Source: Variibacter sp. (lineage in GTDB: Bacteria; Pseudomonadota; Alphaproteobacteria; Rhizobiales; Xanthobacteraceae). From it: a stretch of 64,000 nt of DNA. The stretch is from NCBI GenBank assembly GCA_019689555.1, contig JADGHE010000001.1, positions 1-64,000 on the forward strand. Direction: 5' to 3'. Shown here one piece after another: positions 1-8,928 of the stretch. The notes under the pieces were generated by a model. The model saw only the letters and a program-made list of their open reading frames with translations, searched no databases and was not told where the DNA came from. Position numbers and translations under genes: made by a program. The number at the start of each line of letters is the position of its first letter. Position 1 is the stretch's first letter.

Positions 1-1007
1 CTCTGAACGAAGCCGGTGACGAAGAGCGCCAGCATCCCGCCCGCCAGGTTCTGCACCTGCGCGAACACCAGCAGCATCGCATACCAGGCCGCGCCGAACA
101 GGATCATCATCCGCGCCGGGCGGATGCGGCTGCTCACGAAGCTCAGCACGACAGAGCCCGCGAACGCGCCGCCCGCGAAGCTCGCCGCGAGGTAGCCGAG
201 CCCTGTCTGGTCGCTGCCGTACAGCTCCCGCGCCACATAGGGCAGCAGCCCGCCGGAGAACGGAAAGGCCGTGAGGTTGACGAGAAAGGCGAGCCACATG
301 GCGGCGAGCAGATGCGGCGTTCGCCAGATATAGGCGATGCCCTCGCCAAGCTCGCGCCACGCCGACGGGCGTCGAACGGCCCCCGCCGCGGAGCCGGGCG
401 CCGGCGGCGCGAAGCAGCGTCTCGGCACGCAGAGGGTGAGAACGAGGCCCGCTGCATAAAAGCCGGAGACGACGAGATAGGCCGGCCCCATGCCCAGCGC
501 GGCGAACAGGCCTGCGCCCGCGAGCGCCCCGGCGACGCGGGCGGAGTCCGACGTCGTGCGGGAGATGCTGGCCGCCGAAGCGAGGTGCTCGACCGGCATC
601 GTCTCCGCCACCAGCGCCGCGCGCATCCCCATGTCCGAGGGGCGGACGAGACCCGAAAGCCCGGCGATGACGAGCACAAGAAATGGCTCCAGAAGGCGCG
701 CGAACGCGAACGCCATCAGCGTCGAGGCAAGCGCCGTGTAGACGCTGCGCATGCCGGCCAGCAGATTGCGGTGGCCGATGCGGTCGCCCACCACCCCGAA
801 CATCGGCGCGATCAGCGTGCCGAGATATTGCAGCGCGCCGAACACGGTGAGCATCAGCACCGATCCGGTCTCGACCAGCACGTACCAGCCGAGGATCAGC
901 GTCTCCATCTCGAAGGCCCAGGAGGTGAAAAGATCCGCGGGCCACTGGAAACGAAAGCTGCGCACCCGGAACGGCGCCAGCGCCGACGATCGCGACGGCA
1001 CGCTCAC
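1..1007 (-). CDS. MFS transporter (EntS-like, MFS_3), 3' end cut by window
   Basis: The minus-strand frame encodes about 335 visible residues of a major facilitator superfamily protein; the C-terminus lies outside the window. The protein has a short basic N-terminus, then many hydrophobic helices, including a loop reading GDRIGHRNLL that fits the conserved MFS cytoplasmic loop between helices 2 and 3, and a segment with PSDMGMRAALVAETMP. This arrangement is typical of the enterobactin-exporter-like MFS_3 group; substrate cannot be read from the sequence. The start is taken as GTG at 1007, with a second in-frame GTG at 1001; an ATG further upstream runs into a stop, so translation must begin near here. 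The gene lies alone, downstream of tRNA-Thr on the same strand. Confidence 0.85.
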   Translation of the reverse strand, partial: MSVPSRSSALAPFRVRSFRFQWPADLFTSWAFEMETLILGWYVLVETGSVLMLTVFGALQYLGTLIAPMFGVVGDRIGHRNLLAGMRSVYTALASTLMAFAFARLLEPFLVLVIAGLSGLVRPSDMGMRAALVAETMPVEHLASAASISRTTSDSARVAGALAGAGLFAALGMGPAYLVVSGFYAAGLVLTLCVPRRCFAPPAPGSAAGAVRRPSAWRELGEGIAYIWRTPHLLAAMWLAFLVNLTAFPFSGGLLPYVARELYGSDQTGLGYLAASFAGGAFAGSVVLSFVSSRIRPARMMILFGAAWYAMLLVFAQVQNLAGGMLALFVTGFVQ

Positions 1008-1340
1008 GCTGCAAGGCTGCGGTGCATCGCCTTCCCCCCGGCTTCTTCGCTCTTGCGGCCTGCCGCCCCGTGTCAGAGCCCGCGCCTCCGCGGCGGCCTT
1101 GCGCCGCCGCTTCTTCGCGGCGCGCTCGCGCCGGCGCGCGATGCGGGGCGCAAGCGCGATCGCGAGTCTTATAGCTCGTTATAGCTCGGCGGCGGGACGG
1201 CGGGAACGGCGGTGCGCGGTCGCAGGCCAGCCATGCCGGCGCTGCGGATGCTCTGGCGATCCCAGACTTGCGGCGCGCGAGCGCCGCCGCCTCGATGCCG
1301 CGTGCGAAAAAACGGGAAAGGCTCTGGGGGGAGTGAGGGC
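1008..1340. other. Intergenic region with a 10-bp tandem repeat
   Basis: This 333-base stretch separates the MFS gene from tRNA-Thr. I see no convincing gene: open frames here have no recognisable product. It contains a perfect tandem duplication of TTATAGCTCG at 1169-1188. Read on the minus strand, the repeat gives two CTATAA hexamers upstream of the MFS gene that resemble -10 elements, but no good -35 is visible. A run of six T on the minus strand near 1314-1319, after the tRNA, has no stable GC stem before it, so it is not called a terminator. Confidence 0.4.
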
Positions 1341-1416
1341 TGGTGCCGCAAGAGGGATTCGAACCCCCGACCCACGCATTACGAATGCGTTGCTCTACCA
1401 GCTGAGCTATTGCGGC
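1341..1416 (-). tRNA. tRNA-Thr (anticodon CGT)
   Basis: A complete cloverleaf of 76 nt including encoded CCA. The acceptor stem pairs GCCGCAA with TTGCGGC; the D arm holds GCTCAGCTGGTAGAGC; the anticodon stem is ACGCA/TGCGT around the loop TTCGTAA, giving anticodon CGT, which reads ACG threonine codons. The T arm contains GGTTCGAATCC. It lies just upstream of the MFS gene and downstream of hemY, all on the minus strand. No integrase gene or duplicated tRNA end is seen nearby, so there is no sign that it has served as an integration site. Confidence 0.97.
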
Positions 1417-1468
1417 ATGTCGCGCTGAGATAGCCGCGGGCGTCCGCGTTGGCAAGCGCGGCCGCATA

Positions 1469-3130
1469 TCAGCCGTAAGGGCCGCGCAGGGGATTGGCGC
1501 TTGGCGGCGCGCCCTCGTCGAGATCGGGCTCGGGGCCCGGATCGTCGGGGGCGCGCATGAGCGGGATCACGGCCGCTCGGGAAGGCGCCGCCGGCCTGAC
1601 CGCGCGGCCGGGGGGCGGGGATGACGCCGCCGGTGCAGCCGCCGCGGGGGCTCCCGTCACAGAGGCCGCAGCCGGCGGAGCCGCGGCCGGGGAGGGGGCT
1701 TCCGCGCCTGTCGCCCGGGGCTCGGCTTTGGTCTTCACCGGCGGCTCCGCCCCGGGCGCCTCTGCCCCCGCGTTTGCGCCGGCGCTTGCCGGCAGCGCCG
1801 CGGCCGGGGCCGCGGCGGCGCGCGCGTCCAGGGCCGGTCCGGCGGGGCCGATCTCCGCGACCGGCACTTTCCATGCGAAGGCGTCGATCCGCCCCGTCAC
1901 CGGCGAGACCGGCAGCCAGCGGTCGGAGACGATGCCGTCCGCCGTCCAGGCGGGGTCGCGCTGCGCCCGCACCGCCCGCGCCATCCATTCGCGCGCGCGG
2001 CCGGAATCGCCGCGCTCGCGCTCCTCCAGCTCGGCCATCAGCATCGCCACGCGCTGCGTGGGCTGCGCGACGAGCGGGGCGAGCGCCGCGCGGGCCTCCT
2101 CGAATTCCTGCGCGTCGATGGCGGCCCGGGCGATGGCGAGCGCGCTCTCGCAATCACCGGGGCGCAGGCGCGCGAGCAGGCGCACGCGCTGCAGGCGGTC
2201 GTGCGCCGAGTCGCCCGGGCGCAGATGCGCGTAAAGGTCGGCGATGTCCGGATGCGCGTTGCGCCGCCAGGCCGCTTCGAGCAGCTTCGCGGCGCGCCGC
2301 CACTCGCCGCTCTCGGCGCACAGATGCGCGGCGAGCGTGGCTGCCGGCACGAGATCGGGCGTGAGCTTGGCTGCCTCGAGGGCGAGCGCCTTGGCGGCCG
2401 CGGCGTCGCGGTGCTCGAGGTCGAGCGCGCGCGCCGTGAGCAGCACCGCACGGTGGCGCCGGTAGGTCGCGCGGTCGACGAGGCCGGCGCGCAAATTGGC
2501 TTCGAGCGCCTCGAGCGCGCCCGACCAGTCGCCCGCGGCGCAGCGGAACTCGAACACCGCCTGTCCCGCCCACGGCAAAGCGGGCGCGCTGCGCGCGGCC
2601 TGCTCGGCATAGCGGCGCGCGGCCTCGCGGTCACCGCGCCGCTCGGCCTCGATGAAGAGGCCGCGCAATCCGAGCAGCTTCGTCTCCTGCCGCTCGGTCA
2701 TGGCGCGAAACGCGGCGTCGGCGGCCCCACGGTCGCCGGCCACCTGCGCGACCTGCGCCTTGAGCAGCAAAGTCAGCGGTTCGGCGCCTGCCAGCCGCGT
2801 GGCCTCGCCGGCGAAGCGCTGTGCCGCCGGCAGGTCGCCGGAGGCGAGCGCGATCAGCCCCCGCGACAGGGCGCGCTGGCCCCTCCGCCGGCGGCGCTCG
2901 CGCAGCGCATGGGCCGCAAGCCGCGGGGAGCGCAGCAGGAAGCGCAGAAGCGTCCAGACGAAAATGGAAAAGGCGACGAGCGCGGCCAGGGCCGCGACGA
3001 CCACCATGACCGAGGTCTCGATCCGCCACCCCAGCCAAGTGACGACGACCTCGCCCGGCCTGTCGGCGAGCCAGGCGGCGGCCAGCGAGGCGGCCGCGAC
3101 CGCGCCCAGAAAGACGAGGATGCGGATCAT
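1469..3130 (-). CDS. hemY: HemY-like inner membrane protein with TPR repeats
   Basis: The 553-residue product starts MIRILVFLGAV and has two N-terminal membrane segments (about residues 3-20 and 40-62), followed by an alpha-helical TPR-like region rich in Ala, Leu and Arg. This is the layout of the HemY_N family, annotated as a heme biosynthesis protein although its biochemical role is not settled; it should not be confused with protoporphyrinogen oxidase HemY of Bacillus. From about residue 400 the tail is a low-complexity Ala/Pro-rich extension, longer than in enterobacterial HemY. The ATG overlaps the TGA of the upstream mitofilin homologue (ATGA), which shows tight translational coupling and fixes the start. 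Confidence 0.9.
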   Translation of the reverse strand: MIRILVFLGAVAAASLAAAWLADRPGEVVVTWLGWRIETSVMVVVAALAALVAFSIFVWTLLRFLLRSPRLAAHALRERRRRRGQRALSRGLIALASGDLPAAQRFAGEATRLAGAEPLTLLLKAQVAQVAGDRGAADAAFRAMTERQETKLLGLRGLFIEAERRGDREAARRYAEQAARSAPALPWAGQAVFEFRCAAGDWSGALEALEANLRAGLVDRATYRRHRAVLLTARALDLEHRDAAAAKALALEAAKLTPDLVPAATLAAHLCAESGEWRRAAKLLEAAWRRNAHPDIADLYAHLRPGDSAHDRLQRVRLLARLRPGDCESALAIARAAIDAQEFEEARAALAPLVAQPTQRVAMLMAELEERERGDSGRAREWMARAVRAQRDPAWTADGIVSDRWLPVSPVTGRIDAFAWKVPVAEIGPAGPALDARAAAAPAAALPASAGANAGAEAPGAEPPVKTKAEPRATGAEAPSPAAAPPAAASVTGAPAAAAPAASSPPPGRAVRPAAPSRAAVIPLMRAPDDPGPEPDLDEGAPPSANPLRGPYG

Positions 3131-4584
3131 GGGCGGCCCGGCGCTGCGGCGTTCGCACCCAGCGCCGCGATGCCCTCGCGGGTGAGCGCCCGCGCCGTCT
3201 CCAGCGCCGCGATGCGGGTGCGGGCCTTCTGCATCCACGGCTCGAGCGGGGCGCGCAGCGCATCGGGCAGTTTCTCGGCCTCGGCGAGCGCGCCGGCGAT
3301 GTCGGCACGCGCGGCCTTGGCCTCGAGCGCCGCGAGCGCATCTTCCGCCGCGGGGCTCGTCTCCTCTCCGGCGGGACGGATGCGCACGAGCTTCGAAGCG
3401 CTCGCCTGCAGCCGGTCCAAGAGGCCGCCGGTTTCCGGACCCGCGTCCGCCGGCGGGCGCAGGCCGACGATGAGCCGCGACAGCTCGCGCGCGAGCGCGC
3501 CGGCGCCGACGATTCCTTCGGTGGCCGCTTCTTCGAGCGGCTTCAGGCGCTCCGGGTTCTCGACGAGTGCCTCCATGGCGGCAAGCTCGGCCGCGTAGGG
3601 CTCGCCGCGCTCGACCGCGAGCCGCAGCGCGAGCGCCGCGGCGGCAAAGCGCGCCGCGCGGTCGCGGTCGCGCGTGGAGTCGGCGGCAAGGCGCTCCTGC
3701 AAGGTCCTGGCGACGGCTTCGAGCGACCCGACGCGCCTGCCCAGGTTGTCGATCTCGCCGGCGGCGCCTGCGCTTGCGGCGCTCGAGGAGCCTGCGGCAC
3801 GCGCCGCCGCGTCGCGCGCGGCCGCGGCGGCCGCCGCGATCTCGTCCACGCGCCGGCGCAGCGCCGCGACTTCCTCCCGCAGCGCCTCGGGCGTGCCGGC
3901 GCTTGCGCCTGGCTGCGCCGCCGCGTCCGCAGGCCGGCTTTGCAGCGCCGTTTCGAGCCGCGCCACGCGCGCCTGCAGGTCCTTCACGGATTCGAGGGCC
4001 TGTTCGCCCGCCGCCGCCCGTGCGGCCAGGGCCTGCAAGGCCTCTGGCGCGTCCGCCGGCCGCGCCGCGAGAGCGCGCAGCTGCGCTTCGAGGCTCGCGA
4101 TGCGGGGCAGCGCGTCGTCTTCGCCGGTCTTCACGATCCCGAGCGACCAGCCGATGCCGAAAGCCGCGATCACGCCGATCGCGGCGCCCGCCGCCGCGGC
4201 TTCGATCGCGCGCGGGCGGGAGGGCGGAGGCGGCGGCGCGGTCGCCCCGGGGGGCGCTGCGGCCGCGCCGGATTCCGCTGCCGCTTCATCTGATGAAGCG
4301 GCCGCCTTTTGGGCGAAGGGCTCGCCTGCGGCGGCCCGCTCGCCGGAGCCCGGGTCCGCGAACGATCCGCCGGAGACCTCGGCCGATGCAGGCGCGGCCT
4401 CCTCGCGGCCGCTCGCGGGGGAGGGGTCCGGCAGGGAAGCGGGCGGCCCGGCCGGCGTTTCGCCTTCCGCCGGCGCATCGGTCACTTCGATCGCCTTGAG
4501 ATCGAGGATCGGCTGCTGCGGACGGCGGCGCTTGGTCCCGGCGTCGGTCCCCGCGCCCGGGGGCTCGCGCGATGCGTCGTCCAT
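3127..4584 (-). CDS. Mic60/mitofilin homologue (COG4223)
   Basis: The 485-residue protein has a charged and Pro/Ala-rich N-terminal region (residues 1-127), one membrane helix (about 128-151, ending WSLGIVK), a long coiled-coil-prone region rich in Ala, Glu, Arg and Leu, and a C-terminal helical domain. This is the layout of the alphaproteobacterial relatives of mitochondrial Mic60/mitofilin, which are known to sit between hemD and hemY; the mitochondrial protein shapes cristae junctions and the bacterial ones affect envelope invaginations. The start MDDASREPPG at 4584 is chosen over longer upstream frames because those overlap noncoding sequence between hemD and this gene and lack the family's features. 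Its stop overlaps the start of hemY by the ATGA arrangement. Confidence 0.88.
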   Translation of the reverse strand: MDDASREPPGAGTDAGTKRRRPQQPILDLKAIEVTDAPAEGETPAGPPASLPDPSPASGREEAAPASAEVSGGSFADPGSGERAAAGEPFAQKAAASSDEAAAESGAAAAPPGATAPPPPPSRPRAIEAAAAGAAIGVIAAFGIGWSLGIVKTGEDDALPRIASLEAQLRALAARPADAPEALQALAARAAAGEQALESVKDLQARVARLETALQSRPADAAAQPGASAGTPEALREEVAALRRRVDEIAAAAAAARDAAARAAGSSSAASAGAAGEIDNLGRRVGSLEAVARTLQERLAADSTRDRDRAARFAAAALALRLAVERGEPYAAELAAMEALVENPERLKPLEEAATEGIVGAGALARELSRLIVGLRPPADAGPETGGLLDRLQASASKLVRIRPAGEETSPAAEDALAALEAKAARADIAGALAEAEKLPDALRAPLEPWMQKARTRIAALETARALTREGIAALGANAAAPGRP

Positions 4585-4655
4585 GAGAGCCTCACTGCGG
4601 TTCGCCGATGGTTGCGACGAGATACTGCGGCCGGGTTGCGGCGGCAACTTGGCCG

Positions 4656-5369
4656 TCACACGCCCTCGAGCAGGGCAAACAGCGCCGCTTCGTCGGGACG
4701 GGCCGCAACCCGCAGATCGGCGGCGCCGCCGGCCTGCAGCGCCGCGCCGATTTCGTGCGACAGGCAGTAGTGCGTCGGGCACATCGCGGCGCGACGGATG
4801 TCAGCCAGGTCGGCGCACTGCAGGTAGGTTTCCGCCGTGCGGCGGGAATAGTGCAGCACGCCGTCGACGCGCCCCTCGGCAAGGGCCGCGACGACGTCCT
4901 GCGGAAACGCCGCGACGGGGTTCATCCGGTAGGTGATCGCGGTGCGCACGCGGATGCCCCGCGCGCCCAACATCCCGGCGAGATCGGCCGCCTGGTTCGC
5001 GCCGGCGAGGTAGAGCACCTGGCGCGTCGTGCCCCGAAAGGTCGACGCCGCCAGCGCGGCGAGATCGCGCGCATCGCCGTCGGCCGCGCGCACGTCGCGG
5101 AAGCCAATCTCGCGGGCGGCCTGCGCGGTGCGGCTGCCGACCGCGAGCAGCGGGAGGCCGAGCAGCTCCTCGCGCTTGCGATGGTCGGCGATCGCTCGCA
5201 GCGCGTTAGCGCTGGTGGCGAGCACGCCCGCCCACGGGCCGAGGCCGAAGCGCGCCTCCAGCGGCTCCATCCGCAGCAGCGGCGCGACGAGCGTCTGGTG
5301 CCCGCGCTTTTGCAGCGCCGCGGCCGTGCGCGCGGCGTCGGGCTGCGGGCGCGTGACGAGAAGGCGCAA
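4656..5369 (-). CDS. hemD: Uroporphyrinogen-III synthase
   Basis: This cytosolic enzyme closes hydroxymethylbilane to uroporphyrinogen III, the branch point for heme, siroheme and cobalamin. The 237-residue product begins MRLLVTRPQPDA, the typical HemD N-terminus, and contains the ATSANALRAI segment and the C-terminal CLSHEIGAAL segment expected for the two-domain fold. The initiator appears to be TTG at 5369: it lies a few bases after the hemC stop and is preceded by GGGGTGAGG, a usable ribosome binding site that overlaps the hemC terminus. No better in-frame ATG or GTG gives the conserved LLVTRP start. It follows hemC with almost no gap, so the two are surely co-translated. Confidence 0.93.
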   Translation of the reverse strand: MRLLVTRPQPDAARTAAALQKRGHQTLVAPLLRMEPLEARFGLGPWAGVLATSANALRAIADHRKREELLGLPLLAVGSRTAQAAREIGFRDVRAADGDARDLAALAASTFRGTTRQVLYLAGANQAADLAGMLGARGIRVRTAITYRMNPVAAFPQDVVAALAEGRVDGVLHYSRRTAETYLQCADLADIRRAAMCPTHYCLSHEIGAALQAGGAADLRVAARPDEAALFALLEGV

Positions 5370-5373
5370 CGCC

Positions 5374-6309
5374 TCACCCCGGCCCGAAGAAGTCGGGCGC
5401 CGCCCGGCGCCGCAGCTCGCGGCCGGCGTTCTCGCCGAGCGCGGCCGCCTCCGCGGGCGCGCCCGAGCGGGTCGTCTCGTGCAGCTCGCTGCCGTCCGGC
5501 TTCACGATGAGGCCGTGGAAATGCAGGCGCCCTTCGAGGATGTGCGCATGGCCGGCGATGGGCGTGCGGCACGAGCCCTCGAGGGCCGCGAGGAAAGCGC
5601 GCTCGGCGGTTACGGCGGTCGCCGTATCGGGGTCGTTGATCGCCGCGACGAAAGCGCAAATGCGGGCGTCGTCGGCGCGCGCTTCGAGGGCGATCGCGCC
5701 CTGGCCGATCGCCGGCGGGAATTCTTCGACGGAGAGGATTGCGGTTGCGACATCGCTGCGGCCGAGCCGCTTGAGACCGGCGAGCGCAAGCAGCGTCGCG
5801 TCGACCTGACCTTCCGCGAGCTTGCGCAGCCGCGTTTCCACGTTGCCGCGAAACGGGATCACCTGAAGGTCGGGGCGCCGGCGCTTCACCAGCGCCTGGC
5901 GGCGCAGCGAGGCGGTGCCCACCACGGCCCCGCGCGGCAGGTCCGCGAGCGAAGCGGCCTTGCGGGCAATGAACACGTCGCGGACATCCTCGCGCGGCAG
6001 ATAGCCGGCGATCACGAGCCCCGGCGGCAGCCACGTGGGCAGATCCTTCGCCGAATGCACCGCGAGATCGATCTCGCCGTCCAGCAGCGCCTGCTCGATC
6101 TCCTTCGTGAACAGTCCTTTGCCGCCGGCCTCGGCGAGGGGCCGGTCCTGGATGCGGTCGCCGGTGGTGCGGATGATCCGCAGGGCGATCGTCTGCGGAT
6201 CAAGCCCGCAAGCCGCGGCGAGGCGCCCGCGCACCTCCTCGGCCTGCGCGAGGGCGAGCGGCGAGCCGCGCGTGCCGACGCGCACCAGCGGGAGCGAAGA
6301 TTGCGCCAT
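5374..6309 (-). CDS. hemC: Porphobilinogen deaminase (hydroxymethylbilane synthase)
   Basis: HemC polymerises four porphobilinogen molecules to hydroxymethylbilane, using a dipyrromethane cofactor bound to a cysteine. The 311-residue product is of normal length; it shows VRVGTRGSPLALAQ at the N-terminus, the HSAKDLPT segment with the catalytic Asp region, and EGSCRTPIAGHA with the cofactor-bearing Cys in the C-terminal half. The start is ATG at 6309 (MAQSSLPL); an open frame continues upstream but would run into tsaD, which is on the other strand. It is the first gene of the minus-strand heme cluster hemC-hemD-mitofilin homologue-hemY. A TATGAT hexamer on the minus strand at 6352-6357 could be its -10, without a clear -35. 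Confidence 0.97.
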   Translation of the reverse strand: MAQSSLPLVRVGTRGSPLALAQAEEVRGRLAAACGLDPQTIALRIIRTTGDRIQDRPLAEAGGKGLFTKEIEQALLDGEIDLAVHSAKDLPTWLPPGLVIAGYLPREDVRDVFIARKAASLADLPRGAVVGTASLRRQALVKRRRPDLQVIPFRGNVETRLRKLAEGQVDATLLALAGLKRLGRSDVATAILSVEEFPPAIGQGAIALEARADDARICAFVAAINDPDTATAVTAERAFLAALEGSCRTPIAGHAHILEGRLHFHGLIVKPDGSELHETTRSGAPAEAAALGENAGRELRRRAAPDFFGPG

Positions 6310-6421
6310 GCGACCCCACAATGCTACTCGTGCGAACCAGTTGCTTAGTCGATCATAGAAGCCCGCTCGGCAAGGCGAAAGCTGCGGCGCGCCCCGCGAC
6401 CTATTCGCAGACGGAGGCATG

Positions 6422-7480
6422 ATGCTGGTGCTCGGCATCGAGACGACCTGCGACGAGACCGCCGCGTCCGTCGTGCGCCGCGACGCCGACGGCAAGGGCA
6501 CCATCCTCTCCAACGTCGTGCTGTCGCAGGCCGCGCAGCATGCCGCCTATGGCGGCGTGGTGCCGGAGATCGCGGCGCGCGCGCATGTGGAGATCCTCGA
6601 TCATGTCATCGCCGCCGCGATGGTCGAGGCGGGCTTGAGCTTCCGCTGGATCGACGGCGTCGCGGCGGCGGCCGGCCCCGGTCTCATCGGCGGGGTCATC
6701 GTCGGGCTCACGACCGCGAAGGCCATCGCCATGGTGGCGGAAAAGCCGCTCATCGCCGTCAACCACCTCGAGGCGCATGCGCTCACCCCGCGCCTCACCC
6801 ACGGCACGCCGTTTCCCTATTGCCTGTTTCTCGCCTCGGGCGGTCACACGCAGATCATCGCCGTGCGCGGCGTCGGCGACTATGTCCGGCTCGGCACGAC
6901 GATCGACGACGCGATCGGCGAGGCCTACGACAAGACCGCGAAGCTGCTCGGCCTCCCTTATCCCGGCGGGCCGGATGTGGAGCGCCGCGCCGAGCGCGGC
7001 CGCGCCGCGCGCTTTTCCCTGCCGCGGCCGATGCTCGGCCGCGCTGAGCCCGATTTCTCCCTTTCGGGACTGAAGACCGCGCTGCGACTCGAGGCGGAGC
7101 GGATCGCGCCCTTGAGTGAGACCGACGTGTGCGACCTCTGCGCCGCTTTCCAGGCGGCGGTGGTCGACATCGTGGTCGACCGCGTGAAGACAGGGCTTGC
7201 GCGCTTCGCCGAGCGTTTCGGCCGGCCGACCGCGCTCGTCGCGGCCGGCGGCGTCGCCAGCAACAAAGCGGTGCGCGCGGGCCTGCAGCGCGTCGCGGAC
7301 GCGGCGGGCGTGCCGATGATCGCCCCGCCGCCTGCCCTCTGCACCGACAACGGCGCGATCATCGCCTGGGCGGGCGCCGAGCGGCTCGCGCTCGGCCTGA
7401 CCGACGACCTTGAAGTCAGCCCGCGCGCCCGCTGGCCGCTCGAACAGCTCTCACCCCCACCGGCGCCCGGCGGCCCATGA
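6422..7480 (+). CDS. tsaD: tRNA threonylcarbamoyltransferase TsaD
   Basis: TsaD transfers the threonylcarbamoyl group to A37 of ANN-decoding tRNAs, together with TsaB and TsaE. The 352-residue product has the ASKHA-fold N-terminus [13 protein letters not shown], the AAGPGLIGG loop, the metal-binding NHLEAH (about residues 114-119), the ASGGHTQ nucleotide loop, and the C-terminal [12 protein letters not shown]. Two ATG codons stand in tandem (6419 and 6422); the second is better spaced from the GGAGG at 6413-6417. The gene is divergent from hemC and overlaps gpsA by the ATGA arrangement, so tsaD-gpsA-EVE forms one transcription unit, an order common in Bradyrhizobium-like genomes. Confidence 0.97.
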   Translation: MLVLGIETTCDETAASVVRRDADGKGTILSNVVLSQAAQHAAYGGVVPEIAARAHVEILDHVIAAAMVEAGLSFRWIDGVAAAAGPGLIGGVIVGLTTAKAIAMVAEKPLIAVNHLEAHALTPRLTHGTPFPYCLFLASGGHTQIIAVRGVGDYVRLGTTIDDAIGEAYDKTAKLLGLPYPGGPDVERRAERGRAARFSLPRPMLGRAEPDFSLSGLKTALRLEAERIAPLSETDVCDLCAAFQAAVVDIVVDRVKTGLARFAERFGRPTALVAAGGVASNKAVRAGLQRVADAAGVPMIAPPPALCTDNGAIIAWAGAERLALGLTDDLEVSPRARWPLEQLSPPPAPGGP

Positions 7481-8466
7481 CGTTCCAGCGCTTCGCCGTT
7501 CTGGGAGCCGGCGCCTGGGGCACGGCGCTCGCCAATGCGCTCGCGCGCGCAGGGCGCGCCGTCACGTTGTGGGCGCGCGAAGAGGCCGCCGTCGAGGCGC
7601 TGCGCACGCGCCGCGAAAGCCCGCGCCTTGCGGGCTTTCCGCTCGAACCGTCGGTCAGGCCGACCGGCGATCTCCATGAGGCGCTCGCGGCCGATGCCGT
7701 GCTTCTCGCCGTTCCTGCGCAGCAGACGCGGGCGCTGGCGAGCAAGGCTGCGCCCGCCTTGCGCCGCGGCGCGCCGGTGATCGCCTGCGCCAAGGGCATC
7801 GAACGCGGCACCCGCTGCTTCATGACCGAGATCATCGCGCAAGCGATGCCGCACGCGCGGCCGGCGATCCTTTCGGGCCCGAGCTTTGCGACCGATGTGG
7901 CGCGCGGGCTGCCCACCGCGGTGACGCTTGCGGCCGCGGACGCGGATCTCGCACGCGCGCTCGCGGCGGCCTGCGGTTCGGCGACGTTTCGGCCCTACCA
8001 CTCGACCGACGTGCGCGGCGTCGAAATCGGCGGCGCGGCCAAGAACGTGCTGGCGATCGGCGCCGGCATCGTCGCCGGCCGCCGGCTCGGCGCCAGCGCC
8101 GCGGCGGCCCTGACGACGCGCGGCTTCGCCGAGCTCGTGCGTTTCGGGCGCGCCTTCGGTGCCCGGCCGGAAACGCTGACGGGACTGTCGGGCCTCGGCG
8201 ACCTCATGCTCACCTGCTCCACGGCGCAGTCGCGCAACTTCTCGCTCGGGATGGCGCTCGGCGAAGGGCGCGCCGCGGAGCCGGCCGCCGAGGGCGCAAA
8301 GCTCGCCGAGGGCGCGTTCACCGCCTCCGTGTTGGTCGAGCTTGCGAATGCGCGCGGAGTCGACATGCCGATCGCGACGGCCGTGGCGGCGGTCTTGGAA
8401 GGCCGGCTCAGCATCGATGCGGCGATCGAGTCGCTGCTGACGCGGCCGTTCAAGGCGGAAGCGTGA
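7477..8466 (+). CDS. gpsA: NAD(P)-dependent glycerol-3-phosphate dehydrogenase
   Basis: GpsA reduces dihydroxyacetone phosphate to sn-glycerol-3-phosphate, the backbone of phospholipids. The 329-residue product has the dinucleotide-binding [11 protein letters not shown] near the N-terminus, the [10 protein letters not shown] segment, [14 protein letters not shown], the catalytic-lysine region [16 protein letters not shown], and the C-terminal glycerol-phosphate binding half with [12 protein letters not shown]. The length is normal. ATG overlaps the tsaD stop codon, so translation is coupled. The downstream EVE gene begins 11 bases after its stop. Confidence 0.97.
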   Translation: MTFQRFAVLGAGAWGTALANALARAGRAVTLWAREEAAVEALRTRRESPRLAGFPLEPSVRPTGDLHEALAADAVLLAVPAQQTRALASKAAPALRRGAPVIACAKGIERGTRCFMTEIIAQAMPHARPAILSGPSFATDVARGLPTAVTLAAADADLARALAAACGSATFRPYHSTDVRGVEIGGAAKNVLAIGAGIVAGRRLGASAAAALTTRGFAELVRFGRAFGARPETLTGLSGLGDLMLTCSTAQSRNFSLGMALGEGRAAEPAAEGAKLAEGAFTASVLVELANARGVDMPIATAVAAVLEGRLSIDAAIESLLTRPFKAEA

Positions 8467-8477
8467 AGGAGGAGCCG

Positions 8478-8897
8478 ATGGCCTACTGGCTGGTGAAGTC
8501 CGAGCCCGACGCCTGGTCCTGGGACCAGCAGGTCCAGGCGGGCGCGAAGGGCGAGCCGTGGACGGGCGTGCGCAACCACGCCGCCAAGCTCAATCTCATG
8601 AAAATGAAGAAGGGCGACCGCGCATTCTTCTACCATTCGAACGTCGGCAAGGAGATCGTCGGCGTGGTCGAGGTCACGCGCGAGGCCTATCCCGACCCCA
8701 CGGCGGAGCCCGGCAGCCCCTGGGTGGTGGTCGACGTCAGGGCGGTCGCGCCGATGCCGAAGCCGGTCTCGCTCGAAGCGATCAAGCGCGAGCCGCAGCT
8801 GAAGAACATGGCGCTGTTGAAGCAGTCCCGCCTCTCCGTGCAGCCGGTGACGGAGAGCGAGTGGGCGATCATCATCAAGCTCGGCGGAATGAAGTGA
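8478..8897 (+). CDS. EVE-domain protein
   Basis: The 139-residue product starts MAYWLVKSEPDAWSW and is a single EVE domain, a PUA-related fold that recognises modified bases in nucleic acids. Aromatic residues typical of the base-binding cage are visible in AYWLVKSEP, FFYHSN and WVVVDV. The ATG at 8478 is preceded by AAGGAGGA with a good spacing; an upstream GTG at 8463 that overlaps the gpsA stop is in frame but lies before the ribosome binding site, so it is rejected. The gene ends the tsaD-gpsA-EVE unit and converges with the topoisomerase gene. Its target in this organism cannot be inferred. Confidence 0.93.
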   Translation: MAYWLVKSEPDAWSWDQQVQAGAKGEPWTGVRNHAAKLNLMKMKKGDRAFFYHSNVGKEIVGVVEVTREAYPDPTAEPGSPWVVVDVRAVAPMPKPVSLEAIKREPQLKNMALLKQSRLSVQPVTESEWAIIIKLGGMK

Positions 8898-8928
8898 CGC
8901 GACGTGAAGGGCGCCGCGCGCGGCGGCG

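Noticed and set aside
1300-1340. Terminator after tRNA-Thr
   Set aside because: There is a run of six T on the minus strand, but the bases before it do not form a GC-rich stem.
1341-1416. tRNA genes as integration sites of a genomic island
   Set aside because: Neither tRNA-Thr nor tRNA-Arg (40677-40753) has an integrase gene, a duplicated 3' end or mobile genes nearby.
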